NCBI GenBank assembly: GCA_043777675.1
Contig: JAYWHR010000039.1
Span: 1-64,000, forward strand
Length of the DNA stretch: 64,000 nucleotides
Direction of reading: 5' to 3'
From: JANMDU01 sp043777675
GTDB taxonomy: Bacteria; Pseudomonadota; Gammaproteobacteria; Burkholderiales; Burkholderiaceae_C
Position numbers and translations under genes: made by a program. Below the pieces are notes generated by a model that was not told the origin of the DNA, did no database searches, and saw only the letters and a list, made by a program, of their open reading frames with translations. Shown here piece after piece: positions 22,964-31,883 of this stretch. Each line of letters starts with the position of its first letter. Within the stretch, counting starts at the first letter, position 1.

Positions 22964-24460
22964 ATGCAAGAACACTATGCAAAATCCCTCATATGGTTTC
23001 GCCGCGATCTGCGGGGATCAGACAATGCCGCGCTGTATCACGCACTCAAGCGCAGCCATCAAGTGCATTGCGTGTTTATCTTTGACAAAGAAATCTTAGA
23101 CAGCTTGCCGCGCAAAGATCGCCGTGTGGAATTCATCCGCGAATCGTTGGTGGATCTAGAAAAGCAGCTTTCCAATATGGCGGGTAAAGATGCGCCGCAC
23201 CTCATCGTGCGCCATGCATGGGCGAATGACGAAATTCCTCAGCTTGCTAAGCAGCTTGGTGTGCAAGCAGTTTTTACCAACCATGATGATGAGCCTTCGG
23301 CTCTTGCACGCGACATCAAAGTGCGCGGTGGCTTGGCCAATCTTGGCATAAGTTTTCACACTTATAAAGACCATGTGATTTTTGAGCGCAGCGAGGTAAT
23401 GACGCTGAGCGGTGGCTCGTATGGTGTGTTTACGCCTTATAAAAATTCTTGGCTCAAGAAGGTCGATGATTATTTTCTCAAGGCTTATCAGACGGAGAAA
23501 TACGCCGTACATTTGGCCGCTGCGCCCAAAGAACTCGCGCAAGGCGTGCCCACCATTGAGAGCATGGGCTTTGAAGAGACGAATCTCAAAACGCTGAGTA
23601 TCCCCACGGGCAGTGCGGGCGGGCAAGTGCTCTTTAAAGATTTTCTGTCGCGCATGGATCGTTACGACGAAACGCGCAACTTCCCTGCTGTGAAAGGCCC
23701 GAGCTACCTGAGCGTGCATTTGCGCTTTGGCACGGTGAGCATTCGCCAGCTTGCGCGCGAGGCGCATAAAAGAGCTTTTCCAAGAGCTGGCATGGGCGAA
23801 GGCACAGCTGGAACGGAAGGCGCTCGCGTGTGGCTTTCTGAGCTGATTTGGCGTGATTTTTATGTGCAGGTGATGCACCATCATCCGCATGTGGTCAAGC
23901 GCGCGTTCAAGAAGGAATACGACGCGATTGAGTGGGAAAAAGGCAAAGAAGCTGACGCGCTTTTTAAAGCTTGGTGCGAGGGCAAAACGGGCTACCCGCT
24001 GGTGGATGCCGCGATGCGCCAACTCAACGAGACCGGCTACATGCACAACCGCCTGCGCATGGTTGTAGCAAGCTTTCTCACCAAAGATCTAGGGATCGAC
24101 TACCGTTGGGGTGAGAAGTATTTTGCCGAGCAGCTCAATGATTTTGATTTGAGCGCGAACAACGGCGGCTGGCAATGGGCCTCGTCCAGCGGCTGTGATG
24201 CACAGCCTTACTTTCGGATTTTTAATCCTACGAGCCAGAGCGAGAAATTTGATGCACAAGGCAAATTTATTCGCCGCTATGTGCCCGAGCTTGCTAGGCT
24301 GCCTGATGCTGCGCTTCACGCACCTTGGGATGCCAAGCCCCTGGAGATTGCAGCCAGCGGCGTAAAGCTGGGGGTAGACTATCCGTTACGCTGCGTGATC
24401 CATGATGAAGCACGTGCAAAGACGCTGCTACGCTATTCCGTGGTCAAAAAATCAGCTTGA
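22964..24460 (+). CDS. phr: Deoxyribodipyrimidine photolyase, class I
   Basis: This FAD enzyme uses blue light to split cyclobutane pyrimidine dimers. Its 498 residues start with SLIWFRRDLRGSDNAALYHA, the N-terminal antenna-binding Rossmann domain. The FAD-binding domain has ELIWRDFYVQVMHHHPHV, YPLVDAAMRQLNETGYMHNR and DFDLSANNGGWQWASSSGCD followed by the conserved YFRIFNPTSQSEKFD. It starts divergently from the ModE-like regulator. Confidence 0.96.
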   Translation: MQEHYAKSLIWFRRDLRGSDNAALYHALKRSHQVHCVFIFDKEILDSLPRKDRRVEFIRESLVDLEKQLSNMAGKDAPHLIVRHAWANDEIPQLAKQLGVQAVFTNHDDEPSALARDIKVRGGLANLGISFHTYKDHVIFERSEVMTLSGGSYGVFTPYKNSWLKKVDDYFLKAYQTEKYAVHLAAAPKELAQGVPTIESMGFEETNLKTLSIPTGSAGGQVLFKDFLSRMDRYDETRNFPAVKGPSYLSVHLRFGTVSIRQLAREAHKRAFPRAGMGEGTAGTEGARVWLSELIWRDFYVQVMHHHPHVVKRAFKKEYDAIEWEKGKEADALFKAWCEGKTGYPLVDAAMRQLNETGYMHNRLRMVVASFLTKDLGIDYRWGEKYFAEQLNDFDLSANNGGWQWASSSGCDAQPYFRIFNPTSQSEKFDAQGKFIRRYVPELARLPDAALHAPWDAKPLEIAASGVKLGVDYPLRCVIHDEARAKTLLRYSVVKKSA

Positions 24461-24481
24461 TCGGTGGATCGGGCTAGGGTT

Positions 24482-25051
24482 TCAGTGAAGATTCATCAAT
24501 TCCAATAGCTCTTTTACGGCCTCAGCATGATCAAGCTGGATCAGCGCGGGCGCATTACCCACCACGCCTTCAACGCGATGCGAAGGCTTGAGCTGTAGCA
24601 CGAGCACATTGGGCTGCTTGGCGTGTGGCGTGGCTGTGGTCAGCGCTGAGAGTGGTAACTTGGTGCGCTCTTGCCGCGTTGATATGAAGCCGCTCTTACG
24701 GTTGGCCGTGAGCCGTAGAAAATCACCTTGGTATCGCAATTCCCCTCGGCCAATGTAGCCCAGTGCGCCGGGTTTTATCAAGCTGCCACCGCAATCCATC
24801 AAAAATGTTGGCCAAATGCCAGAAGCTGGAGGCGATGTTGTTTGTACATGCAAACTGTGTGCTTCGGCCATCTCAAATCGATCCACCTGAAGTTGAGCGA
24901 CCGTCATTTGATGACCGTCGCTGCGGTGGAGCATGAGATTGTGATCAACCACTTTCTTGATATGCATACCAACAATCGTTTTTCGATCGTAGGGCCCCAA
25001 TCGGCGATCAGCGACGAGGAGATGGTAGCTGTAGGGTAAATCTGTGCGCAT
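24482..25051 (-). CDS. Hypothetical protein, 189 residues
   Basis: I do not recognise this protein. It is convergent with phr and follows gltX on the same strand after about 80 bases. It is a mixed alpha/beta soluble protein with no signal peptide; notable stretches are YSYHLLVADRRLGPYDRKTI near the start and LVLQLKPSHRVEGVVGNAPA near the end. No clear ribosome site precedes the start, so the start could be further in. It fills the gap well, which supports it being a real gene. Confidence 0.5.
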   Translation of the reverse strand: MRTDLPYSYHLLVADRRLGPYDRKTIVGMHIKKVVDHNLMLHRSDGHQMTVAQLQVDRFEMAEAHSLHVQTTSPPASGIWPTFLMDCGGSLIKPGALGYIGRGELRYQGDFLRLTANRKSGFISTRQERTKLPLSALTTATPHAKQPNVLVLQLKPSHRVEGVVGNAPALIQLDHAEAVKELLELMNLH

Positions 25052-25131
25052 AGCGCTGTAAGTTTACGACAAGCCCCCTGACGATTTTGTCAAAAAGCGC
25101 CCCACTCATCCCCTCGTACCCATCGCTGATC

Positions 25132-26574
25132 TTAGTAGGCCAGCCGCTCAAGTGACAATTTTTGTCCACACAGCTCGAGCACGGCATCCAACGACGGCGT
25201 TTGCGCCTTGCCCATGAGGAGGACGCGCACAGGCATGGCCAGCTGCGGCATTTTGAGCCCTGTCTCGGCCAGGCTCTCTTTCACAGCATTGGCCAGCGCC
25301 GCCTTGCTCCATTCGCAGCTTTGTAGCTTAACGGCGAGCGCGGCAATCGCGGGTTTCACGGCCTCGGTGACATGTTGCTTGAAATCCGCTTCGTTGCGCA
25401 GTGGTGTGGTGTAGAAAGCCGCCGCCCAATCGGCAAGGATTTGCGTGGTCTCGCAGCGGTCTTTGAACAAGGCGCAAATCGCAGGCAAGCGCTCATCGGG
25501 TGTGATACTGCGTTTGGCAAGTTGCTCGGTGACAAGCGCGGCAAGGCGCGCATCATCGGCTGTCTTCATGTAATGCTGATTGACCCATTTGAGCTTCGCG
25601 CCATCCCATTGCGCAGGGCTCTTGGAGAGATGTTTGCCATCAAACCAGCTCGTGAGTTGCTCGCGAGAGAACAACTCATCATCGCCGTGGCTCCAGCCCA
25701 AGCGAGCCAGATAGTTGATCATGGCCTCGACCAAATAGCCATCGTCACGATACTGCGTGACGCTGACTGCGCCGTGGCGCTTGGAGAGCTTCTCGCCATC
25801 GGGCCCGAGGATCATCGGCACATGGCCATAGATCGGCAGCGGCGCGCCGAGTGCTCGCAGAATATTGATCTGGCGCGGTGTGTTGTTCACATGATCGTCA
25901 CCGCGAATCACATGCGTCATGCGCATGTCCCAATCGTCAACGACGACACAGAAGTTATAAGTCGGCGTGCCTACAGTTTCGCCTTGGCTCGCTGCCTCAA
26001 TGCTCACCGGACGCGCGATGATCAAATCATCAAGCTCATCATTACTGATTGAGATCGTGCCCTTGACCATATCGTCCCAAACCACATCGCCGCCCTGCGG
26101 GTTTTTGAAGCGCACGACAGGTTTTAATCCAGCCGGTATTGGTGGCAAAGCTTTGCCCGGCTCAGGCCGCCAAGTGCCGTCGTAGCGCGGCTTCTCGCCA
26201 CGCGCTTTCTGCAGCTCGCGCATGGCATCGAGCTCTGCGGGTTGGGTATAGCAGTGATACGCCGTGCCAGCCGCAATCATTTGCGCGATCACCTCGCGAT
26301 AACGCGCCATCCGCTTCATTTGATAAAACGGGCCTTCGTCGTACTTCATCTCCAGCCAGTTCATAGCCTCAATGATTTGATCGACCGCTTCCTGCGTAGA
26401 ACGCGCTTCATCGGTGTCTTCAATGCGCAAAATGAATTGTGCATCTGCGCCAAGTGCTTTGTGGTGCTGCGCGAACGCCCAGCAATACAGGGCTGTGCGA
26501 GCCGTGCCAAGATGCAAGAAGCCTGTGGGCGAAGGGGCGATGCGGGTGCGGATTGTCGTGCCAGGAGTGGTCAT
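25132..26574 (-). CDS. gltX: Glutamyl-tRNA synthetase
   Basis: GltX charges tRNA-Glu with glutamate. It has the class I signatures: the HIGH-type motif in IAPSPTGFLHLGTARTALY and the KMSKS-type motif in GEKLSKRHGAVSV. From the ATG of MTTPGTTIRTRI it has 480 residues; an upstream TTG would add five. It begins 11 bases after the metZ stop, so the two are probably co-transcribed. Confidence 0.96.
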   Translation of the reverse strand: MTTPGTTIRTRIAPSPTGFLHLGTARTALYCWAFAQHHKALGADAQFILRIEDTDEARSTQEAVDQIIEAMNWLEMKYDEGPFYQMKRMARYREVIAQMIAAGTAYHCYTQPAELDAMRELQKARGEKPRYDGTWRPEPGKALPPIPAGLKPVVRFKNPQGGDVVWDDMVKGTISISNDELDDLIIARPVSIEAASQGETVGTPTYNFCVVVDDWDMRMTHVIRGDDHVNNTPRQINILRALGAPLPIYGHVPMILGPDGEKLSKRHGAVSVTQYRDDGYLVEAMINYLARLGWSHGDDELFSREQLTSWFDGKHLSKSPAQWDGAKLKWVNQHYMKTADDARLAALVTEQLAKRSITPDERLPAICALFKDRCETTQILADWAAAFYTTPLRNEADFKQHVTEAVKPAIAALAVKLQSCEWSKAALANAVKESLAETGLKMPQLAMPVRVLLMGKAQTPSLDAVLELCGQKLSLERLAY

Positions 26575-26585
26575 GGTGTTCAAAC

Positions 26586-27818
26586 TCAAATCGTATTCAG
26601 ACCGCGTTCGAGGTCGGCTTTCATGTCTCCCACATGCTCCAAGCCAACAGCAACGCGGATCATGCCTTGGCCAATACCAGCCAAGCTGCGTTGTGCATCA
26701 GAGAGCTTGCCATGCGAGGTGCTGGCGGGGTGGGTGAGCAGGGTCTTGGTGTCGCCCAGGTTGGTGCACAGCGAGAGCACTTGCAGGCTGTCGAGCACAT
26801 GGAAGGCGCGTTGCCGTGCCTGCTCGGGGGACGTTGCTTTCACATCAAACGAGAGCAGTGCGCCGCCGTTATTCGACATTTGCTTCATCGCCAGCGCATG
26901 CTGCTCGTGGCTGGGCAAACCAGGGTAATACACACGCGCCACTTGCGGATGCGCCTCTAGCCATTGCGCCATCTCTAGCGCCTTGGCGCTTTGGGCGCGA
27001 ATGCGAATATCCAGAGTCTCCAAGCCTTTGATCAACACCCAGGCATTGAACGGCGCAAGAATCAGGCCGCCGTTTTTCATCACGGGCAGGAATTTTTCGG
27101 TGACGAGCTTTTGGCTGGCGCACAGAGCCCCCGCCATCACGCGGCCTTGGCCATCCAAATACTTGGTGCCCGAATGCATGATGATGTCTGCGCCCATCCC
27201 TGTAGGGCGCTGGAGCACGGGCGTGGCAAAGCAATTGTCTACAGCGAGCAAGGCGCCTGCGTTGTGGGCGATGTCTGCAAGCGCTTGGATATCGCAAACA
27301 TCCGTTAAAGGATTGGTCGGCGTTTCTGCGAAGAGGATTTTGGTATTCGGGCGGATAGCTGCTTTCCAGGCCGCCACATCCGATTGCGGCACCATGGTCG
27401 ACTCCACGCCAAAGCGAGCAAACTCTGTGCCGATCAGCTTGATGGTGGAGCCAAACATCGATTGCGAATACACCACATGATCGCCCGATTTGAGCAAGCT
27501 AAACAGCATCAACATGATGGATGACATACCCGATGACGTGGCCATCGCAGCCTCTGTGCCCTCCATCGCGGCCAAGCGCATCTCGAATGTGCTTACCGTC
27601 GGGTTGCCACTGCGGCCGTAGGTGTAGCCTTCTTCTTCGCCCAAGAAGCGCCTAGCAGATGTCTCAGCATCGGGCTGCACATAGCCACTGGTGAGATACA
27701 AGGCTTCGGAGTTTTCACCATATTGGCTGCGCGGCACGGCAGTGCGCACAGCGAGGGTGTCGGGGTGCAGGCCACTTGGTAAAGGATTCTGGAGAGGTTT
27801 TTGTGGTTCGTTTTTCAT
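26586..27818 (-). CDS. metZ: O-succinylhomoserine sulfhydrylase
   Basis: MetZ makes homocysteine from O-succinylhomoserine and sulfide for methionine synthesis. It is a PLP enzyme of the Cys/Met fold-type I family with 410 residues. The PLP lysine is in MHSGTKYLDGQGRVMAGAL, and YGRSGNPTVSTFEMRLAAMEG and LFAETPTNPLTDVCDI are family blocks. The ATG I use follows the parE stop by four bases; a TTG 12 bases earlier overlaps it. It probably shares a transcript with the ParDE genes upstream. Confidence 0.94.
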   Translation of the reverse strand: MKNEPQKPLQNPLPSGLHPDTLAVRTAVPRSQYGENSEALYLTSGYVQPDAETSARRFLGEEEGYTYGRSGNPTVSTFEMRLAAMEGTEAAMATSSGMSSIMLMLFSLLKSGDHVVYSQSMFGSTIKLIGTEFARFGVESTMVPQSDVAAWKAAIRPNTKILFAETPTNPLTDVCDIQALADIAHNAGALLAVDNCFATPVLQRPTGMGADIIMHSGTKYLDGQGRVMAGALCASQKLVTEKFLPVMKNGGLILAPFNAWVLIKGLETLDIRIRAQSAKALEMAQWLEAHPQVARVYYPGLPSHEQHALAMKQMSNNGGALLSFDVKATSPEQARQRAFHVLDSLQVLSLCTNLGDTKTLLTHPASTSHGKLSDAQRSLAGIGQGMIRVAVGLEHVGDMKADLERGLNTI

Positions 27819-27822
27819 AAAT

Positions 27823-28122
27823 TTATTCAATCATTCGGTAGCCGGACTCGCGCTGATGGCGAATGCGCAATAGCAAGACTTCGTCTGTAATTGGGTTGTA
27901 TCGGTACAAGGCCAAGTAACCAGAGCTCCCACGCGAAATAATGAACTCCCGCAGCGGCAAGTGATACGGCCTACCCACTTCCGGATGCTGCTGAAGCATT
28001 TTCAGTCCATCCAAAATTAGATCAGTGAGCCCGACAGCATCTTCTGGATGACGATCAAGCAAAAATTTTGTGAGTCGTTTCAGATCCGCTAAAAAATCAG
28101 CACCATATTCGAGTTGAGTCAT
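27823..28122 (-). CDS. ParE/RelE-superfamily toxin
   Basis: This 99-residue protein has the ParE/RelE fold pattern: MTQLEYGADFLADLKRLTKF, ILDGLKMLQQHPEVGRPY, SSGYLALYRYNPITDEVLLL and a final HQRESGY. ParE-type toxins poison gyrase, RelE types cleave mRNA; the sequence does not settle which. It overlaps the antitoxin gene by four bases and precedes metZ by four bases. Confidence 0.88.
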   Translation of the reverse strand: MTQLEYGADFLADLKRLTKFLLDRHPEDAVGLTDLILDGLKMLQQHPEVGRPYHLPLREFIISRGSSGYLALYRYNPITDEVLLLRIRHQRESGYRMIE

Positions 28123-28454
28123 GTAAGCGGTGTGCGCTTTCTCAATAATTCGGGGCGCATCGGTTTGCTGGAGTCGTAAGCATGGGGTTTAGGCTCTAGC
28201 GCAGCTTCACCGCGTACCTTGGCGCGCATCCATTTCGCTATCTCTTCATGGCTGTAGCAAATATTGGATTCGACAGTCTCTGTATACGCCTCCATAGCTT
28301 CTTGATAAAACTGATTGCGTATGCGTGTCTCATCCATCGCGCTTTGCAGAGTTTCGATCATCAAGGCATGTGCGGTCTTGCCTTCTTGCTTGGCAGTCTC
28401 AGCAATCTGCGCTTTCAGCTCGTCTGGCAATTTGAGAGAAGTGGTGGATGTCAT
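28119..28454 (-). CDS. ParD-like ribbon-helix-helix antitoxin
   Basis: The N-terminal TSTTSLKLPDELKAQIAETA and KTAHALMIETLQSAMDE form a ribbon-helix-helix DNA-binding domain. The remaining residues to 111 are a charged, probably disordered tail that would wrap the toxin. It is the first gene of the module and should autorepress it. The ATG is preceded by GGAGTAATCC, a plausible ribosome site. Confidence 0.85.
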   Translation of the reverse strand: MTSTTSLKLPDELKAQIAETAKQEGKTAHALMIETLQSAMDETRIRNQFYQEAMEAYTETVESNICYSHEEIAKWMRAKVRGEAALEPKPHAYDSSKPMRPELLRKRTPLT

Positions 28455-28578
28455 GGTGGATTACTCCTTGCAGGTGTCACGATAGTAACACCTTCTACTC
28501 AACCCATGCTAGAACCGCACCCATTTCGGACGATAAAATAAGCACTTCGTGGCTCAATTTCAAAGCCTTTTCGGCCTC

Positions 28579-28608
28579 TACCCGGCATAAAATATGCGTA
28601 GATAGCTA
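28579..28608 (-). repeat. Family-1 palindromic repeat, copy 8
   Basis: On the minus strand it reads TAGCTATCTACGCAT...ATGCCGGGTA. The AT hairpin GCTATCAATTTCATAG follows on the plus strand. It is intergenic, 28 bases upstream of the FKBP gene. Confidence 0.8.
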
Positions 28609-28635
28609 TCAATTTCATAGTGAAAGACATCCCTC

Positions 28636-28959
28636 ATGACCACCCACACCACCCCCTCCGGCCTGCAATACACCGACACCGAAATCGGCACCGGCGCCAC
28701 AGCCGCTTCTGGCCAAGAAGTCAGCGTGCATTACACCGGCTGGCTGTTTAACAACGGCGTGCAAGGCGCGAAATTCGATTCCAGCAAAGACCGCATGCAA
28801 GCCTTTGAATTCGAGCTAGGCGCAGGCATGGTCATCAAAGGCTGGGACGAAGGCGTGGCCGGCATGCAAGTCGGCGGCAAACGCACCTTGATCATCCCAC
28901 CCGAGCTAGGCTACGGCGCACGCGGTGCAGGTGGCGTGATTCCACCGAATGCGACGTAG
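28636..28959 (+). CDS. FKBP-type peptidyl-prolyl isomerase with premature stop
   Basis: This small cytoplasmic FKBP has VSVHYTGWL, MVIKGWDEGVAGMQVGGKR and LIIPPELGYGARGAGGVIPP, all active-site segments. The frame stops at a TAG (28957-28959) directly after IPPNAT, where relatives have a Leu codon. Beyond the stop the same frame continues KFDVELLAVR and then TGA at 28990-28992, exactly the normal family C-terminus. One base change (TTG to TAG) therefore removes the last beta strand. It may be a recent pseudogene, be read through, or be a sequencing error. Confidence 0.9.
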   Translation: MTTHTTPSGLQYTDTEIGTGATAASGQEVSVHYTGWLFNNGVQGAKFDSSKDRMQAFEFELGAGMVIKGWDEGVAGMQVGGKRTLIIPPELGYGARGAGGVIPPNAT

Positions 28960-29003
28960 AAGTTTGACGTTGAACTGCTGGCAGTTCGCTGATAGACAGC
29001 GTC

Positions 29004-30497
29004 TTAGGCGTTGTGCAACGCTAAGCGCGAAGCATCATCTGCAGCTTCTTCGCCACTTCGGTTGGCGTTGATGCGCTGCACATCAAGAGCTGCGATATCG
29101 CCAGTGATGTAAACACCATCAAAGCAACTCGCTTCAAAATTCGTAATCGCAGGATTGAGCTTGCGAATGGCATCTTTCATGCCGCTCACGTCTTGGTAGA
29201 TCAGGGCATCGCAGCCAATGTAGTCACGGATTTCATCCATGCTGCGGCCGTGGGCAATCAGCTCGGTTTGCGTGGGCATGTCGATGCCATACACATTGGG
29301 GTAGCGCACTGGGGGCGCTGCGCTGGCAAGATAGACTTTCGCTGCACCGGCATCGCGCGCCATTTGCACGATTTCTTGGGATGTGGTGCCGCGCACGATG
29401 GAATCATCGACAAGCAAAACGCGACGGCCTTTGAATTCACTGCGGATCGCATTGAGCTTTTGGCGCACGGATTTTTTGCGTTCACCTTGGCCCGGCATGA
29501 TGAAGGTGCGGCCAACGTAGCGGTTTTTCACAAAGCCTTCGCGATACGGCAAGCCGAGCAATTGCGCGAGCTGCATGGCGCTGGGGCGGCTGGATTCTGG
29601 GATGGGGATCACTACATCAATTTCATCGGGCGGCACGGCAGAAATGACTCGCTTAGCGAGCGTCTCGCCCATGTTCAAGCGCGCTTGATACACGCTGATG
29701 CCATCCATCTCGGAATCGGGACGGGCGAGATACACGTATTCAAAGATGCAGGGCGAGAGCTGCGATTTCTCGGCGCACATTGCGCTATGGAGCTGGCCTT
29801 GGTTATCTACAAACACCGCTTCGCCAGGCGCGATGTTGCGCACGAAAGTGTGCCCCGTGCCTTCGAGGGCGACGGATTCACTGGCCACCATAAAAGTGCC
29901 GTCGGCACTCTGACCCAGACATAGCGGGCGAATGCCAAACGGATCACGAAAAGCAAGTAAGCCATGGCCCGCTATAACCGACACGACGGCATAGGAGCCC
30001 TTGATGCGCGAATGTACACCTCGAACAGCGGCGAACACATCTTTGGGCGCAAGCGGTAAGCCTCGGGTTGTAAGCTCGAGCTCGTGGGCGAGCACATTGA
30101 TCAACACTTCGGTATCGCTCGTGGTGTTGATATGCCGATGATCGTGATTAAACAATTGTGCTTTGAGCTCATCCACATTAGTGAGATTGCCGTTGTGCAC
30201 GAGCACGAGCCCAAAAGGTGCGTTCACATAAAACGGCTGCGCTTCTTCTTCGCTATCCGCATTACCGGCAGTCGGATAGCGCACTTGACCTAAGCCAATG
30301 TTGCCAGGCAAACCGCGCATATTACGCGTGCGAAACACATCACGCACCATGCCTTTTGCCTTGTGCATATAAAACTTCGTGCCCAATTGGGTGACGATGC
30401 CTGCAGCATCTTGCCCGCGATGCTGCAAGAGCAGAAGTGCGTCGTAGATGAGCTGATTAACAGGCGTTTGTGACGCTACGCCGACGATGCCGCACAT
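29004..30497 (-). CDS. purF: Amidophosphoribosyltransferase
   Basis: PurF commits PRPP to purine synthesis by adding ammonia from glutamine. The nucleophile Cys2 of the Ntn glutaminase domain (MCGIVGVAS) is present, as is the PRPP loop in RRVLLVDDSIVRGTTSQEIV. The length of 497 is normal. It follows cvpA by three bases, as in many proteobacteria. It lacks a cleaved propeptide, like the E. coli type. Confidence 0.97.
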   Translation of the reverse strand: MCGIVGVASQTPVNQLIYDALLLLQHRGQDAAGIVTQLGTKFYMHKAKGMVRDVFRTRNMRGLPGNIGLGQVRYPTAGNADSEEEAQPFYVNAPFGLVLVHNGNLTNVDELKAQLFNHDHRHINTTSDTEVLINVLAHELELTTRGLPLAPKDVFAAVRGVHSRIKGSYAVVSVIAGHGLLAFRDPFGIRPLCLGQSADGTFMVASESVALEGTGHTFVRNIAPGEAVFVDNQGQLHSAMCAEKSQLSPCIFEYVYLARPDSEMDGISVYQARLNMGETLAKRVISAVPPDEIDVVIPIPESSRPSAMQLAQLLGLPYREGFVKNRYVGRTFIMPGQGERKKSVRQKLNAIRSEFKGRRVLLVDDSIVRGTTSQEIVQMARDAGAAKVYLASAAPPVRYPNVYGIDMPTQTELIAHGRSMDEIRDYIGCDALIYQDVSGMKDAIRKLNPAITNFEASCFDGVYITGDIAALDVQRINANRSGEEAADDASRLALHNA

Positions 30498-30500
30498 GAT

Positions 30501-31022
30501 TTAAGGTTCCCTTGGCGCGCTTGGCGCTTTTGCTGAAATGTATTGTCCCACTTCGTTGGGCAAAATGGGCTTGAGCGCCCGCAAAGTAGCTGACAAAAAA
30601 CCCGCTGCCGCAGATTGTTTCCACCAATCACCTTCTTTGAGGGGTGTCATGAGAACTGCCGTAGTCGCTGCTAGCAAAATCACTGCGCCTCGAATCAAGC
30701 CGAAAAACGCCCCGAGAGTGCGATCGACTGGGCGAAGACCCACGGTTTCAATCAATTTTTTGGCAAACCAAGCGACCAAACCTGCCGCAAATGCCGTTGC
30801 GATGAACGTGATCACAAAGCCTGCCGCATAGCGAAGCGCATCGGTTGCACTCATCATGGGCAGCATGTTGCCAACCGTGGCGGCATAGAGTTGCGCAACG
30901 ATGAAGGCAACAAACCAACCAAGCACGGACAGCACTTCATAGACCAAGCCGCGCCAAGCGCCAATTGCCATGGACAACAGCAATATCGCCAAGATGACCC
31001 AGTCCAGCGCAGCGAGTTGCAT
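30501..31022 (-). CDS. cvpA: CvpA family inner-membrane protein
   Basis: CvpA is a four-helix inner-membrane protein needed for colicin V export in E. coli and for envelope integrity. Four hydrophobic stretches are visible (LDWVILAILLLSMAIG, VLGWFVAFIVAQLYAA, YAAGFVITFIATAFAAGLVA, LIRGAVILLAATTAVLM), with the family motif DRTLGAFFGLIRG near residue 100. It sits directly upstream of purF, the conserved order. Confidence 0.94.
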   Translation of the reverse strand: MQLAALDWVILAILLLSMAIGAWRGLVYEVLSVLGWFVAFIVAQLYAATVGNMLPMMSATDALRYAAGFVITFIATAFAAGLVAWFAKKLIETVGLRPVDRTLGAFFGLIRGAVILLAATTAVLMTPLKEGDWWKQSAAAGFLSATLRALKPILPNEVGQYISAKAPSAPREP

Positions 31023-31038
31023 GAGTGCTGAAGTTGAA

Positions 31039-31872
31039 TCAAAGCGTCAAAATCGCAGCGGGCAGATCGAGTGATTTGATCTTGCCAGCGGCTTTTTCAG
31101 CTTCAGCACGCGTGGCAAACGGGCCCACGCGTGCGCGGTGGCGTTTGCCTTCTGAGGTTTCAGCCACTTGCGCGTAGGTTTTGAGCCCGGCACGCTCTAC
31201 CTTCTGGCGGACTTCACGGGCTTTGGTCTCATCGGCAAATGAACCGAATTGCACAATGAAACGTTCGCCAGTGGCTGCTGACGTCGATGCTGCTTTGCCA
31301 TCCAGCAAGGCTTGCGCCTTTGCCGCATCGGCTTTGGCTTTTTCAGCCGCTTCGGCTTTGGCCTTTTCAGCAGCCGCTTTTTGAGCAACCGCCTTCTCCG
31401 AAGCCGCTCTATCAGACGCAGCTTTGATTTCAGCAGACTTATCAAGCACTGCAGGAGGAGCGGGAATCACCGCTACTGTTTTAGTAGCACTCTGCGCAGT
31501 ATTTACGCCGGCTACCGTCGCTTTTTCAACTGGTTTTGCTACAGCAGCAGGCACAGTGCTCACGATTTCTTCTTTGCCAGTTAGGCTATTTTTATCGTCT
31601 ACCTTGGCAGCAGTGGCAGGTATGGATGGTGCTGAAGGCGGTGCTGGCAAAGGTTTGACCTTGGCTTTGTCTGGAATCTCAATCGGCACATCCACCAGCG
31701 CGGGGCGAGGCTGGGTTTCAAAGAGCAGAGGAAAGCCCACCACGGCTGTCACCACGAGCACCAATGCACCAATCAGGCGGCGCTTGGCGCGGGTGCGCAT
31801 CATCTCCACTGTTTCAACAGGAGCATCTTGCGCTACAGCGGAGTCTTGTTTGCCGAATTTAAACCAGGCCAT
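31039..31872 (-). CDS. SPOR-domain membrane protein, DedD-like
   Basis: This 277-residue protein has a single transmembrane helix (LIGALVLVVTAVVGFPLLF), a long Ala/Lys/Pro-rich periplasmic linker with an alanine/lysine coiled stretch, and a C-terminal SPOR domain (RFIVQFGSFADETKAREVRQ to the end) that binds glycan strands lacking peptide stems at the division septum. The order folC-SPOR-cvpA-purF is typical of the group. A family-1 repeat encodes part of the linker (VAGVNTAQSAT). Confidence 0.9.
   Translation of the reverse strand: MAWFKFGKQDSAVAQDAPVETVEMMRTRAKRRLIGALVLVVTAVVGFPLLFETQPRPALVDVPIEIPDKAKVKPLPAPPSAPSIPATAAKVDDKNSLTGKEEIVSTVPAAVAKPVEKATVAGVNTAQSATKTVAVIPAPPAVLDKSAEIKAASDRAASEKAVAQKAAAEKAKAEAAEKAKADAAKAQALLDGKAASTSAATGERFIVQFGSFADETKAREVRQKVERAGLKTYAQVAETSEGKRHRARVGPFATRAEAEKAAGKIKSLDLPAAILTL
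31485..31514 (+). repeat. Family-1 palindromic repeat, copy 9 (in CDS)
   Basis: TAGCACTCTGCGCAG...TACGCCGGCTA lies antisense to the SPOR-protein gene and contributes VAGVNTAQSAT to its flexible linker. The AT hairpin CTACTGTTTTAGTAG precedes it. Confidence 0.88.
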
Positions 31873-31883
31873 GAGATGTGACT

